A stretch of DNA of 64,000 bases from Epiperipatus broadwayi (lineage: Eukaryota; Onychophora; Udeonychophora; Euonychophora; Peripatidae), in the NCBI GenBank assembly GCA_028023455.1, contig JAQFVV010000027.1, forward strand, positions 11,087,288-11,151,287. The letters run 5' to 3'. The first letter of the stretch is position 1, and each line of letters begins with the position of its first letter. The notes under the pieces are model-generated. The model worked only from the letters and a program-made list of their open reading frames with translations. It was not told where the DNA came from and ran no database searches. Positions 26,301-41,300 of the stretch are shown here, in pieces. Both the position numbers and the translations under genes were made by a program.

Positions 26301-29300
26301 CACATAAGACCTTAATAAGAATGTCTAGTTCTGCTAATTTAGAAATATCTTTTAAAGTAAGAATTCTAACCATTTCAATATATAATCATTGCACCTGAAG
26401 AGTCTACTTTTAAATAATTAAGATTAAAAAATTTAATGGAAAAATTAAGATATATCTTCCCAATGAGTATATTCATAGATTTATGCTATCAATTTAAACT
26501 ATATCCCTACTATCATTAACTGCATGCTCTGAGATCATTCTAAATAAACTTTTAAATTTATCAATATTGACAAATACATAAGTAATTTTTTTTGCTGAGA
26601 ATAGGATTGAATGAATATACAAATCTAAATGAAGGTGCAAGATTTAAAGAGGCTTCTGTGATACCATAAAATGGCTAATGCTACATGGATAATTAATATA
26701 TATATATATAAGCAACATTTATAACTTTCAATTTCTAATATTTTTTTTCGATCTATAAGTTAATTGATAGATTTTGAAACAGTAGTTGTGAAATCTCAAT
26801 ACATCACTTTTGAAGAAATTGGAGAAAATGATAAATATGAAAAAATGACAATATTGGGGCAACCCATTAAAAATTATAGATTTAAAAAAAAACAATTTAA
26901 TGATTATTCACTGAAATACATACAAAGAATAATTCAGATCTTATAATTCAAACAATTTGCAAAATCATCATCTTTATCAACCATTATCAATCCACTGCAG
27001 GATGAAGGTCTCTCCAAGTTCAATCCATCTCCGATCTTTAGCTTCTCTTCTTTACATCACACCTGCACACTTTCTTACTTCATCCATCTATCTAACATGT
27101 GGTCTCTTTCTGGGTCTTTTACAATATCTTGGAATCCCGCAATAAGGTCAGTAACACCTGTTTGTTCTCTTGCTCATATATTGTGTTTCGATCTCTTCTT
27201 ATTACTCCCAAAATACATCTCTCCATACTTCTTTGAGTGGTCTGAAGTCTCTGTATTGCTCTTCTATTAAGTGTCCAAGTCTCAAATCCATAAGTAAAAA
27301 TTGGTAAAACATATCTATTAAAAACCTTCCTTTTCAAACACATAGGCATATTTCCTTTTAGTACCAAGTTATTTCTACCAAAAGCACTCCAACCAAGTTT
27401 AATTCTATGATTAATTTCATTCATTATGTTTTCATCTGTATTAATAATCTGACCAAGGTATCTGTAGCTGTTAACTTCTTCTAACTCATCATAATCAATC
27501 TTTATTTTCATATTTTGAGAAAATCCATTAAACATTACTTTAGTCTTTTTAACATTTATCTTTAGTCCTACTTTCATCTGATAACACCTGCAACATTTCT
27601 TGTAGCTCTAAAGCATTATTTGCAAAAACAACTACATCATCACAAAATCTAAATGACTAGATTTACTTTCACTCCTTTAGATTCCCATTTTAATCCACAA
27701 AATACTTCTTGCAGCACTGCTGTAAAAAGTTTTGGAGATATGGAGTCACCCTGTCTTATACCCTTCTCAATGTTGACTTTCCTAGTATCATTATGTAATA
27801 TAATTGTTGCTGTTGCATTTTTATAAATATTCTTTAAAATATGACAATATCCTGGATCTATAACTTGATGAAGCAATGCTTTATTCACTGAAGAAATGTT
27901 TATAGAATCAAATGCCTTTTCATAATTTACAAATCCAAAGCGTAAATGGCAACTCATATTCATTTGTTCTTTCTATAACTTCTCTCAATACCCGGATCTG
28001 ATCTACTGTACTAAAACCACTTTTAAATCCAGCTTGTTCTCTTGGTTGGTGAAAATCCAATGTTCTCTGCAGATGAGTTGTAATTATCTTAGTAAAAATT
28101 TTGTATAAAACTGATAAAAGGCTGATAGATCTTTAATTTCTAACATCTTCTTTATCAGCTTTTTTAAATATTAATATTAATACTGCATTCTTCCAATCAT
28201 CATTTAGACATTTGGTATATAACTTTGCTAAAAAAATTTCTATTTCTTCACCTGCGTCTTTTAATATATCAATTATAATTCAATCATTACCTGCAGCCTT
28301 TCCTTTCTTCATAAAGTTAATTGCATGTCTCACTTCTTCGTTTAAAATTATGGGCAATTTGGAAGATATAATAGATATAGGAGGTACTTGTTCTTTATTA
28401 CTATATAATTCTTGATAGAAGTCTTCTACCCATTTCATGATGTCATCTCTCTTTTTAGTAATAATTCCATCTTTTTTTCTTATTGTAGATATAAATTTCC
28501 TACCAATACCAAAAGCTTTCCTTGCTAGTTCACAGTTATACTTTCTTATATCATTTTCAACTCTTTTCCGCACCATTTTACAAAATTTTAGATATTCAAT
28601 CATCTTCATATTCCTTCTTTTCTTCATAAATTCTCTAGTCTTAGTAGACATTTTATTGGTCAATTGCTGCTTTTTTCTACCAGCTATTTTTATTGCAGTT
28701 TTTAAAAGTGTATTAATTATTTTCTTATTAATTTCATTCAAATCTGAATCATCTTCAAAATCTACTAATACTTGAAACCGATTTGTAAGTTCTAATTTAA
28801 ATTCATTATAATGTTTCTGAAGATTAGAAACATCAATTGTAAATATTGTTTTTCTTAATAATTTTTATCTCTCTAGTTTTGCATTAACACATATCTTACA
28901 TCTTACTAATCGATGATCACTTCCTGCATTAAATTTATTAAGAATATTACAATCTTGAAATATGTATTTTCTGTTAGTATCCATATATATAATTTTAATA
29001 TCATAGTAATTATATATATTGATTAAAAAAGTTGATTATTTTGATGATGACTTTCCTTAATGAGAATATATAAATTATGATATTGTCTCAGAACGCATTG
29101 CAGAAGTGATTAAAGAATATGATGAGATTAAAACAGAGTTGGATTCCTATAATTTTCATAATTTTGGATTCCTATAATTTTCATAATTAATATTTGGCCT
29201 TCTCATAGTGAACCAAACTACTTATTATTTTGTGGGATTCAATTATTTTGCTGAAAGAAAAAAATAGTTATATAAATTCAGAAATCAATATAGACTTGAT

Positions 29301-32300
29301 AATATTAAAAATGCAAAGAGAGATTTCATCTGCCTGTAAAGACAGTGTTGTTAATTTTCAGAAGAATTTTTAAAATAATTGAAAGAATATATATCCAGAA
29401 TATGTATTTAATTGTACTAAATCAGAGTTGTTTTAGAAAAGGATATTGAATCAAACATATTTTCATAAAATAAGAAAGCAGCAGACAAGAATTGAATGCC
29501 TAAAAGAAAAATTTAACTCTATGTAGCATTGCTATCAGGTTATATGATTAAGTTTAGTTATTTCCAGATCTAAGAATTTCAAGACTCTCAAATATAAAAA
29601 TAAAAATCATTTGTTTGTATTACAATACAATAATCTTGAATTACAACCGCAACATATATCAAATGATTCCATGATTATTTTATTCCAAAATTAAAAAATA
29701 TCTCACGCAGAAAGGATTTGAATTTTAAGTCAACCTGCATCTTTTCACTATGATAAAAATGTCTTCTAAATATTACTGCACCGCCATAACCTCTTAACTG
29801 AAATGTCATCACACATGTCAAGGCCACATTTGCCCACCTAGAACTGGATCAATTTCAAGCAACTCTTGACGCTAATCCTTATACTTAATTAATGGGATGT
29901 AAAAATCATTCATTGTTGCAAATGCAATAATATTCATAGAAGCCTGAATGAACTAAAATCTGAAATTGTAAATGTATGATGGAAAGCTGCATAGAATGAT
30001 ATCAATAATGACTTTCATAGGTTTTCCAAGAATTAATAGAAAAGTTTTAAAAAATTATTCAGGCAACAAGAAATTTCGAAGAGTTACATTTATTGACAGT
30101 AATGAAGAAGTTGCAGAACATATAGAAGATCATACAAAATCTATATAAATGAGGACTTAAGACATTATTAAAAAAAACTAAAAGATAAAATTATAAAAAA
30201 TAAGTTTGATAATCTATAGCATTCTCCTAAATCATAAAATTCCTAAACATTACAATCTCTGCAAAAATATTTTAATGAATTAAATTCCCACTACAATAAC
30301 TTTGGAAAAGGTTTCTACGCAAGACAAAAAATGGATTTCATCAAACTTCATTTGCTTCAAATATTACACCAGATTCTAACAAGAGCAGGGACAAAGCTTC
30401 CATGTATTGAACGGAATGAGTGCTTCCATAGAAAAATTCATTAAAACTTTCAAAAGCTTTAATTAAAATTCATTAAAATATGTACATATTCAAACTCACA
30501 AAATTGATCCTTGCACATACAATAGTGTAGTAAAAACAATAAGTACATTAGTGTATATAAGCAATTTTACATAACATAAGAAAAAAAAAAGAACAAACTA
30601 TCAAACTTTTTTTTTTATTGAATGAACTGAGTTGGACCAATGCATTATTAGTTGATTATAACAAGTTCACAAAATGCTAAAATCTTGTTTACAAACTTAA
30701 AATATATTTCAGCAAACATTTATTGTCTTTAATAAAATTTCGATTTCATCATCCCGTCATACTAAACACAGGTGTAGCATGATATAATTTGTACAGATTA
30801 TTTTAAAATAATTTAAAAAATAGCAAACGACCAAGTAACAAGATGCTATATATATATATGATGGTGGTACCTGGAATATACCTATATATATGTAATCTAA
30901 ACCAGTGGTCTTCAACCTTTTCACACCTGCGGACCGATAAAAATAATGATAAGGTTTCGCGGCCCAGCAGAAGTCTATAGATAAATTTTCTTAAAGATAT
31001 AAACCGCTTAGCCTTAGATGAGCATAATTGTTATAACTGATCAAAACAACAATGTTAAATATATAAAATGCAGTTATATATACATATGGAGTCTGTATAA
31101 TAAAAAACTTTTTTTTTAATTTTGAATTTTTTTAGAAAAGTAATAAAAAAAATTTAATTCTATCCCCTCCCCCCATAAACATCTGTGATAACTAGAAAAA
31201 CAAATTAATTTATGTATGATTGATTAGATTTTGTTGTTTTGTTTTTTTTAATTGGGTAAAAATTACAACCTTTCCTGCCAATCTACAGGCAGACCGGTAA
31301 GAAACTTCTGCGGACCGACACCGGTCCGCGGCCCAATGGTTTAAGAACACTGATCTAAACAAAATACAGTATAAAATTTATTTACAATTTGAACTAAATT
31401 GCATTTTAAATTATACACAATCTTTTAATTATCTGAAAATTGTTGTGGAAAGTAAAATAAAAAAAATTATTAAAAAAAGATGTGATGTGTTTCCGTTCTG
31501 AAAAAAAGTCGCATTTCGTCACTGACAAAGAGCCATATCTCATCTGCTTCATTTAATATTCCAAGCCAATCAATTTCATCATTAATTAATCTTCTCAAAA
31601 AAAATAAAGAATGCATTAAGTTTTTTTTTTTTTAAATTGAAAGAGACTGATCTAGTAAATTATTCATATATTACACACCAGCTCATACATGGTAAATACA
31701 TATTTTCTCTCAAGTTTATTAATCCACTGTCTGTTTTATAATTACACTTTCTTTTTTTTTTTTATTGAAATCTTAACATGTGTAAATACAGCATTTTTTA
31801 AATTAAATTATATCATAATGATATGCATATTATATACATTAAAAAGAATCTGTATTGTGTATTTATATATATAATAAAATCTGAGATTTTAAGAAATAAC
31901 ATACCACTTGGGTACCAATTTATTTTTTAGAGATTTTCTGACAAAAAGGTGTAGATATATGCATTTATACTGATAAACATTTCTTCAGTGATTAAAGCAT
32001 TGGATCATCAAGGTATAGATCCAGGATATTGTCATATTTTAAAGAATATTTATAAAAATGCAACAGCAACAATTAGATTACATAATGATACTGGGAAAGT
32101 CAACATTGAGAAAGGTGTAAGACAAGGTGACTCCATATCTCCAAAACTTTTTACAGCAGTGCTGCAAGAAGTATTTTGTGGATTAAAATGGGAAACTAAA
32201 GGAGTGAAAGTAAATGGAGATTATTTAAATCATTTAGATTTCACAGATGATGTAGTTATTTTTGCAAATAATGCTTCTGAGCTGCAGGAAATGTTGCAGG

Positions 32301-35300
32301 AGTTATCAGATGAAAGTAGGACTAAAGATAAATGTTAAAAAGACTAAAGTAATGTTTAATCGATTTGCTCAAAATATGAAAATAAAGATTGATTATGATG
32401 AATTAGAAGAAGTTAAGAGTTACAAATACCTTGGTCAGATTATTAATACAGATGGAAACATAATAGAGGAAATTAATCATAGAATTAAACTTGGTTGGAG
32501 TGCTTTTGGTAGAAATAACTTGATATTAAAAGGAAATATGCCTATGTGTTTGAAAAGAAAGGTTTTTAACAAATGTGTTTTACCAGTTCTTACTTATGGA
32601 TCCGAGACTTGGACACTTAATAGAAGATCAATACAGAGACTTCAGACCACTCAAAGAAGTATGGAGAGATGTATGTTGGGAGTAACAAGAAGAGATCGAA
32701 AACGCAATGTATGGGTAAGAGAACAAACAGGTGTTACTGACCTCATTGAAAAAATTAAAAGATTGAAGTGGAGTTGGGCTGGACATATTGCTAGAAGAGA
32801 TGATAATAGATGGACAATTGAAATTTTAAACTGGATTCCAAGAGATTGTAAAAGACCCAGAAGGAGACCACATGTAAGATGGATGGATGAAATAAGAAAA
32901 TGTGTAGGGGTGATGTGGAGAAGAGAAAGTAAAGATCGGAGAAGATGGATTAAACTTGGAGAGACCTTCATCCTGCAGTGGATTGATAATGGTTGATAAT
33001 GATGATGACTGATATCTCAAGAAAGCACTGAATGTCTCAGTTTCTATTATATGTATATAAGTGTGTGTTGAAAATGCAGCATTCAATACAACTCACAAGA
33101 TTTACATTATCCATGAGGGATTTAAAACCAAAATAGCATGGTTTTGGTAATCCCCATTATATATTTTAATTATCCCTATATTTATGTTAACAGTAGAAAC
33201 CTTTATGCCTTTGTTCAGAATAAATTACATTAACAAAGCATTACATGACATTCTCTGTTTATTATATTATCTTATTGTAGGTGATGAAAATAAGCAAAAA
33301 AAATTATTTGTTTTGTTTTATATATATTCATAATAATTTATAAATTTTGTAAAATATTGTTTCTAAATAGTTCTATTCAGTCTACATTAATTTCAGAATA
33401 ATTTTCTCATTTGACTTTCACATCACTAATAATTAGTATAAGCCTCCAAATAGTAAATAAATACCCTCCCCCCCTAGTTTTGTGATGGATCAGCCCAAAA
33501 GAAGAGAATGTAATAGTGCTAACACTAGAACTATTTAAAAATGCTAATAATAACCAAATTGTAATATGATCTCATTATCTTAATTTCTAATTCACCTATA
33601 GTAATAAAACTCAAATTAACATCAATTAAAAAAGACAACCAAAGAAGCTCTACTTATCAAAATAACTCCATATATAATCTAATTATTAATTTAAAATTTA
33701 TTAAGGAAATTTTAAATAAAATTTACTCAGATAATTATTTTGGTATAATAGCTTCACTAGAACTCAGTTTCCAATAATTATTCATCTTACATAAGATTAA
33801 ATAGAATGGGATCTTTTCATTATAGATTTAAGCAATCTGAAACCAGAATATTAATAATTGATTGACGCACTAAAGGACAATTTAAAAGTCTATCAAAGAA
33901 TTAAGTTTTAATTGAACTTGAGTTTTTTAAAAGAATTAGCCAATCAGTTATTTTGTCTAAATTGTCAATGCTTTCAAATTTTATTTTAGTTGAATCAAAA
34001 ATATTCAGGAACATATTATATTTTTTTCAAATTGTAAAATGTAAAACATCTGTCAAATTATCCTTAATAGTCATATTTTTTTTAAACAAAAAACATTTCT
34101 AATTCTTCAAAACTATTAATGTTTCACAATTTATTGTTAAAATGCAACATAATAAATAAAAAAGTCCATAATACAAAGTTTAACTATCGAAAGTTCTTAA
34201 TTTATTTTTTTATATTAAGAGATATGCAACTATTCAGGGAATATAAAAATTATACAAAAATCTATTTTTCATTTTATATACTTTACCAGATCTAGGTCTG
34301 CTTCCAGAACGGTTTCGCAAAGCAGCATAACCAAACATGTCTTCTGAAAACATAGCATCTGCATCAATGATTACACTGGGATGATCAGCATGAATCCCGG
34401 CATCCAGCAAGGATATCAAATCATCTGTAAGAAAAGCACCACAGAATGAATTACATGCAACTAAACAGAAGATGAGATAGATCACAGTTAAAAAAATTTT
34501 TTTTACCTCCACCTGGTACATAAGAGTCCTGGGGCTCATCTACATCATCCCCATCTTCATCATCTCTGCTGAGCAGATTATTCACAGCCAGGTTAACATC
34601 TAAATTCTTAAAAACAAATTTAAGTAGAATCCATTTGTTAATCAAAAAATATTTTCATACCAAAAAGCAATTAGTATGATAAAAAAAAAACAATTAATAA
34701 ATTTATGAGTTAAGTTTTTCTAATATGATATTCTTAATATAAATACCAAAAATTAGACAGTGATGACATCTATTTTAAACTCAAAAATCAATATAAACAC
34801 TGAGAAAAATCAATAACCATTGATGCAACTGGTTTTAGTCAACTAGTTTCATTTTGTTTAAGGCACAGCCAATTTAATAAACTAAAAGCAGATTGTGAAA
34901 ATTTAATTGCCCTGAGCAGTTTACTACTATAATGAAAATGATGTACTCTAGTTTTACAATGACATTACAAAATGTTTACTCAGAAGAATGAAATATTATG
35001 TTCACCCTATTATTTTGGTACAGATGTCATATAACTTCCTGAACAAGTGAATCTGCAATAAATAATGGTCATGCAGTGATTTATGTAAAAAATTTATATA
35101 AATTGAGAAAGCCAATAACAAAAATTATATTAACTTTTAAAGACTTATGTTTTATATATTGAGTATTTATAATCTTTTAATTTTAAACATTTATATTTTG
35201 TGAATTATCTTAACTGCTTATTTCCCAAGACTATATATCCATAGTATATTTCATTTTAATAATATAATTTATACAAACATAGCTTTATACTTGATTTAAT

Positions 35301-38300
35301 AAAATATCTTATCAAGGATTATAAATAAAACTGTTTCCTAAATTATCTTAACTATTATTATATCTAATGATCGTGGACATATTTTTTTGTTCATAAACAC
35401 TTTACTATAATGAATATTCTAATATTTTATAAATCCTAAAAATATCATAAAACATTAGGCAATAAAATATATACAAAAATGTCAAAAGTATTTGCATGCT
35501 AGAATATATCATTCAATGAATTATTCCCTTGAAGATTAATTCCAAATGATAAGACCACCCTATTATTAAGATAATTGGCATATCTCGATCATTAGATATG
35601 ATTAATCAAATAAATAATATAAAACAAGAACTGATAGACATATTTTGGCAATAAAGACTATAAACAGTAGCATACGACAATAAAAAGGAGCATATACTCA
35701 CACGTTATATAAAACTGTCAACGTAAATACTATATTATTATTATACTGGCATGCAAGTACTTACGCACTTTCATATTGCTAGCTTTTTGAATTGGATATC
35801 AAGATCAAAATTCTTTTTTAGTGATTCTGCCGAGTGATTTTGGAGTTATTTTCTTGTCATTTGGGAATTTTTAAATAAAAGATGCATACAATTTAACATA
35901 ATTATCAATATATGAAAACATTCAACAAATATGTGAATACAATGCATGATTGAATAAGATGAAGCAAGATCAGTAGAAAACTATCATACAATATAATTTT
36001 TTTTTTTTTCAATAAAAAACATATGTATATATAGTAAACAGAACATATATATATTGGTAATATATATGTCTATTAAAGTTGCCAGATATTATATTATATT
36101 TAGTATACCACTGGGATAACTGATTTTTTTTTTATTTTTTGGTTAAGTATGATACTGATACAAGTGCTTATGACATAATCATATAATATATCATCGGAAC
36201 TCAAACAGACCTAACTCAGCATATATCTGTATTTATTAATATACAAAATGCAATTCACTATAATAAATAGTCTATTTATATAGCGCAAACTATTGTGAGT
36301 GCATGTAAATTTGGACAAGCGCAAGACAGGAGGTTAGTCACTTTATTTAAGATGCAATTCAGTAAATGAACTGATTATCCAAAATAATATGATTTACAAC
36401 TGCAAGGCCAGTATTTGCCTTTAATTAAGATATTATTCAATTTCAAAACTTTTAATGGATCATAATATAGTAATGCTGTCAATTTGGTTTTAACAGTCTT
36501 TTGTCAATTAAGTCTCTTGAAAATACCATAAATTATTTTTTGATGAGGAAGGGCGAAGAATTAAAATTCAGAATATTGTTAAAATTATTCGATTGTTAAA
36601 AATCATTAAAGTTTTAAATTTTTTTATATAATGCTAACACAATAAAACAGCTATAAATATTCTTACTATAATGCCATATTTTAAGTGGTAACAAATCTCT
36701 AAATTGAATTTCCTTAAAATGTTCTGCATAACATACATTGCGTTAAATTTCAATCTCTAAATATTCTGTAAATACACTTATTAAATCTCATTATTTATGA
36801 AATAACTTTTAGATTCAACGTTAATCACTGATAATTCATATCATAAAAAGTGAATTACTGAGATTTATTCCCCCTCAAATTAGTCATTTCTCAATTTGCA
36901 ACAAATTTTTTGAAACAATCGTATCTGCTTTGTCTAGGAAATCATTTTCTTTATAAAATCTTGACTTCACCCTCTTAAATACATAACTACTTAAAATTTT
37001 TTTTTTTTTTTTTTTGGTAATATCAAAATTAAAGATGACTTAAATTTTTAAGAGAAGCTACTGCATGCTAATACACACACACACACACACCTATAAACAA
37101 ATTTGTAAACATAACTTACAGTTCTTTGGAGTTCTCGAATTATTAAATTTCTTGACTTTCCTTGCAGAACAACTTGTGCCTGAAAATAAAACAAGAAAAT
37201 AATCAATAACTATTAGAAATATTTCCCTACTTTATTCTAAAATATTTTTAAAAGCACAGATATGCATATAGAAAAATAAAATCCACTTCAACCAGTAATT
37301 TGAATAGAGGTATGATTTTTAATTTTAAAAAAAAATTATATTAGAACATAAAAAGTTATAAATTATTGATTTACACTTTATGATGTTTTTAATTTTTTTT
37401 AATTTTGCAACTTCATTTAAAACCGATAACTATTACTGTTGATTTAAATTCATATTCAAAACTAGTACTAAAAAACATATAATAATTTTAACTTTTGTCA
37501 CTGGAATTCAAATTTTATCGATACGAGAAATATCTTTTAATATCAATATTCTGCATACATATGAAGATTTTGACAAGGATGATAAGTTGTACTTTTTAAG
37601 ATTTATACATAAGTTTTTAATAGGAGAAAATTAGAAAAATAATGACAATTATGACTGACTTTATTATTGACCAAGATATTGGTCATCACTGATATAAAAT
37701 GTCCAATGAAGTATCTATCAATATTTTAACTTATAAAACTAATTATAATACAGCACAAATCTCAAAACAAAAATGATCTAACTACAGTAATATTCCAAAA
37801 CTGTCTAGACAAAAAAAAACTGGAAGACCTCTATATTTCCTAAAAATTAAATTCTATAATATATACCAAGGGCAATCTATTCACCTAGAATCATCTACTA
37901 TAAGTAGAGTAATCAATGGACACCAAATGGCAATATTTCCAATCCCCATATCAGTTTCAGGCTTTTGTCTTCATCAGAGAAAACCAGGATTCAAACTAAG
38001 ATTAAAACCTGGAACTAATGCACTCATGCATCTAACATCCACATTTTATTTCTTTACACTACTCAAGCTAAAAAATTGAAATTCAAGGAAAAAACCTAAT
38101 TGTTTTGAATCTAAACTAATGCATTTGCATGGTTATATAGATCTGATACCAGGTCAGGATATTTTAGAGATCTTAGTTTTATCCCAACTCTAAACTTTTT
38201 TAGTTTCTGAGGAAGTTTAATACCAACAACAATATCATGACTCTCACTTGCTTCCCAGAGCAAATCTATTCATTCTATTCCATTAATTTAATCAAGTTTA

Positions 38301-41300
38301 CAACAAATAGTTCTAGAATAGGGTGAAAAGTTCTGCTTTTGAAAGCACAAACTATGAAATAATATTGTTATTATATTAGAAATATTTTATATTCTTTTTT
38401 TAAATTAAATTAAGTTAGTTTAATTTCTCTGTTGTTTTTCTAAGTACAGAAATAAGATGATTCCAACAGCTACATCTTAATAATGAAAAAATTGGCTAGA
38501 TATTTCTCCCTGATGAGTAACCTATTATTTAAAATAATCTACTACATCAGCATTCTTCCATCTTTTCATGCCTGCATACTGGCAAAAATAGAAATATTCT
38601 GCAGACTGGTAGAGGACTAAAGATAAATTTTCTTAGATTTAAACTGCTTAAATATGGGTGATACATGCTACTGTTGAAACTGACCATAACAAGGCAGTGG
38701 TTACTATGTATTGCAATGGTTTTGCTTTCCTTCATATGTCAATTACTAGCTCTTTAGTCGAACGCTACCACACTGCTACACTCTCATTAAAGCATATGTT
38801 GTTAAAATATGCAAGGATAAAATGTTATTTAGCCGAATTGCAGGGAATATCAAAGATGTAATTAGACATTGTCCTAAACTACTTCTATTTTCCTTTTCTA
38901 TATTTTAAGTTGACTTAAATTAGGTTAAAATTGAGGTTATTGAATATATATATGATTCGTCTAAATTTCCAATTAAAAAAAGAGATTATAATCAATTTTT
39001 TAGGCTAAAAACCATGGTAATTAATACAAAAAATTCCTCATATTAAACTGCATTTAAAAAACCCTATAACCATACGACAAAAATAAAACCATTGTAAATA
39101 ATACTTTATTTATTAAGATTATTGTTCTTAAATTACAATTTTTAGTTAGTATGACATATGCTGCTGCTTGTTACAAAAATTTATATGTGTGATTAATGTA
39201 TTTCAGAAAGGCAGAGTGCTTCTTTAATATCCATTCTATTTGCTTATTTTTTATTATTGACATTGAAGAACACATTTTTTCATATAAATGTAAGATTGAA
39301 AAAATTATCAATAATTTAATTGCTTTATAATTCAAAGTTGGATATTGCTTTTCAAATAATAGCCAAAATTGAGATGTTTTGTATTTTATGAGGTTTTTAC
39401 ATCTTTCAAAGAAGGATTATTAATCCAGAGATTACCTTTATGAGAATCCTATATTGAGAAAAATAATTATTGAAGTTTTTAGCTAACACCCTAAAGTACT
39501 GGCTTATTATGTTGAATATGACTTTCTGGTTAACATCAGTCACAATCAAAAATTCTCCCAAAAGTAGAAACATATCTTTTTCTTGAATACGACTATCCCA
39601 AACAGATAGCTTCTTTCTGAATGCATCCATTTAATTTCTCAATGAAAAAATATTTGTACAAAATCCTGGAGAAAAGTTAGACTGTTAAGAAAGTCAAATA
39701 TATCGGCCAAGTATTCAAATTTAGCAATTCCTTCATCAATCAACAAAGGTCAGTTCAAAAAGGAACACAAGAATTCTTCCTTTGGATAACCATTTCACTT
39801 CTACATGTAAAAGATAGTGTTGCGAGTCCATGCTTTACCATAGTATTGTGAGCAATCTGGAGTTCATAAATTTCATTAAAGATCTTAACAGTATCATTCA
39901 TCACAGTATTTAGTTCAGTAAAAAACTTTGCAAATAGGTTTTCCTGATGAATCATGCAGTAGGTGAATTAAATTTCTGTATGTGTGACTTCATTTTCTTA
40001 ATTACTACTGAGTGACATCCAGTCATACTAGCAGCACTCTCCATACACTATTAATATACATTTACTTCAGTCTAAACCTTGTGCTTGAAAATACTTGTGA
40101 ACATTAAATTTTTCTGAACTAGTAGTCTGTGCAGGTAAATCAAGGCAACAAAAAAGTTCAAGGCTTTAACTTCATTATATCTCATGAAACAAGATAGGAT
40201 AGCATGGTTACTTACATCAGTTAATTCATCAAGTTGAATCGCAAAACATTTTGATTTCTTTATATCCTCCATAACTTGTTCTTTAATATCGGTGGCCATA
40301 TCAACAATTCTCTTAATAGTCCTGTCTGACAGCAGTACAGGCTTTAGGTTTTTAGTAACTAGAGGACCCAAAATTTCTTGTATGACAACCAAGAAATTCC
40401 TCTCTAATCGTAAAGTTTTTTTTGTTTTAGCTATTTGAAGAGCAACTAAATAAAATGCTTGGAGCAGCAACTTGTCACTAGTCATCATCATACTCATTTA
40501 TTTTACTGAATTTTCATCTGTTCAGACAATCTTTCAAAATGTCCAATAATTTATAAGTAATATCTTCATGCTTTGAATGCAAATAATGAGCAAATTTTGA
40601 TGGTTTCATTATCATTTGACAGAATTTCAGAACATATTACACATAAAGGCCCTTACAATAATTCACTGCCAGGAACAATAAGGAAACATAATGCCTAACA
40701 AAATTACCTTTTTTCTTTGATATCAAATATTTCTTTTTCTTCGTTTATTCCAAACTTGAAGCACTAGTGCTTGGCATACTTTTAATATCATCACTACTTT
40801 TCACTTGGAATATTGTCTTTGCCTCTTCTTAAAAAGATTAAGATTTTGCTGTTTGACTTTTTTTGTCTCCATTGTGTGGGATTTAAAATTTTACAAAAGA
40901 AATACCACAACAATATGAAATAATAAGCAATAAACAAAAGATAATATGCATAATTGCAATAAAATAAGAATTTTTGCTACATCCCATAAATAAGTGAGTT
41001 GAAACAATATTGCAACGTTTCCTAAGTATAACAGCAGGTGTGTATAAGGAGTGGGGGAATTATCATGAGACTAACGCTCGTTTAATAACTGTCCATCTTC
41101 TCATCAATGATAATATATAACAGCTCAGTACATTATCAAACATGGACTTAAAAATAATAAATGAGGAAACCAAAGTTGAATTTAAAGTTTCAAAAAAAAG
41201 TTACTAAAATATGTCATGCATAAACGTAATTATTTTATAAATTCTTTTAATTATTATTATAAAGTAGTATCTAATCATTTTAATATATAACAAACTTTAT

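Noticed and set aside
28212-28775. Plus-strand ORFs of 67 and 112 codons
   Set aside because: Antisense shadows of LINE copy B.
32651-33086. Minus-strand ORFs of 106 and 86 codons
   Set aside because: They are antisense shadows of the LINE copy C reverse transcriptase.
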